A DNA stretch of 64,000 bases from Vespula vulgaris (Eukaryota > Arthropoda > Insecta > Hymenoptera > Vespidae), in the NCBI RefSeq assembly GCF_905475345.1, contig NC_066594.1:3842001-3906000 (forward strand), read 5' to 3'. The notes under the pieces were generated by a model. The model did no database searches and was not told the DNA's origin. It saw nothing but the letters and a program-made list of their open reading frames with translations. Of the stretch, positions 63,902-64,000 are shown in pieces; the first letter of the stretch is position 1; each line of letters opens with the position of its first letter. The translations under genes were made by a program, and so were the position numbers.

Positions 63902-64000
63902 TTTTCAACATATATTACGAAGATGAAAGCTCTTCCTAAAGAAATCCTTTTAACGACCCCCTTTCAGCATCTTAACTAACTTTCTAAATCCCTACGAAAC

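Larger units (their letters stand above)
45708..64000. other. 5' flank of Slo2 or further 5' intron; no gene recognised
   Basis: 18.3 kb of AT-rich sequence with microsatellites, one MITE-like element (60234-60450), a perfect hairpin (55880-55906) and a Pho/YY1-like site near the right end (about 63889-63901). Open frames such as those near 47.3-47.7, 49.9-50.2 and 53.8-54.1 kb show no family resemblance. It may hold the transcription start or untranslated exons of the long Slo2 isoform. Confidence 0.65.

Noticed and set aside
1..64000. Prokaryotic systems (operons, CRISPR arrays, phage or defence genes)
   Set aside because: No regular repeat-spacer arrays or tightly packed open frames; the split channel gene and microsatellites show this is a eukaryotic nuclear sequence.

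Overview
This window is AT-rich DNA from an animal nuclear genome, most likely an insect and probably a hymenopteran such as a bee or ant. The reasons are large introns with GT-AG splice sites, many long (GA)n/(CT)n and (TA)n microsatellites, abundant CpG (tcga, cgat) despite the AT richness, and a split gene whose protein is recognisable. The insect assignment is an inference; no marker gene fixes the species.

One gene can be supported. It lies on the minus strand and runs from about 45.7 kb down past base 1. It encodes a Slo2/KCNT (Slack/Slick) family large-conductance, Na+/Cl--sensitive potassium channel. Thirteen internal exons join in phase and give, in order, the N-terminal cytosolic entry segment (20.5-20.6 kb), S1 (18.3 kb), the S1-S2 loop and S2 (17.5 kb), S3 (12.9 kb), the S4 region (11.1 kb), S5 (10.9 kb), the pore with a GYGD filter plus S6 (6.3-6.5 kb), the RCK1 gating domain (5.3-3.5 kb), a Thr/Gly-rich RCK1-RCK2 linker (2.9-3.5 kb), and two more linker exons (1.0-1.1 and 0.6-0.8 kb). 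The RCK2 domain and C-terminus lie beyond base 1. With the long start, 934 full codons are visible.

Two different candidate first exons, at 45.46-45.71 kb and 38.81-38.89 kb, both end in the codons for Ile-Pro followed by the partial codon AG. Each joins in the same phase to the common exon at 20.6 kb. This predicts two N-terminal isoforms, 83 and 27 residues long up to the shared Arg. Vertebrate KCNT1 is known to use alternative promoters and N-termini in a similar way.

The rest is intron or 5' flank. It contains microsatellites, a two-copy MITE-like inverted-repeat family (19.4 and 60.2 kb), an inverted-plus-tandem repeat cluster in one intron (11.6-12.3 kb), a degenerate tRNA-like sequence (24.4 kb), a CpG-rich patch that may be a promoter (40.6 kb), and a consensus CRE (21.08 kb). 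From 45.7 to 64 kb I recognise no gene.
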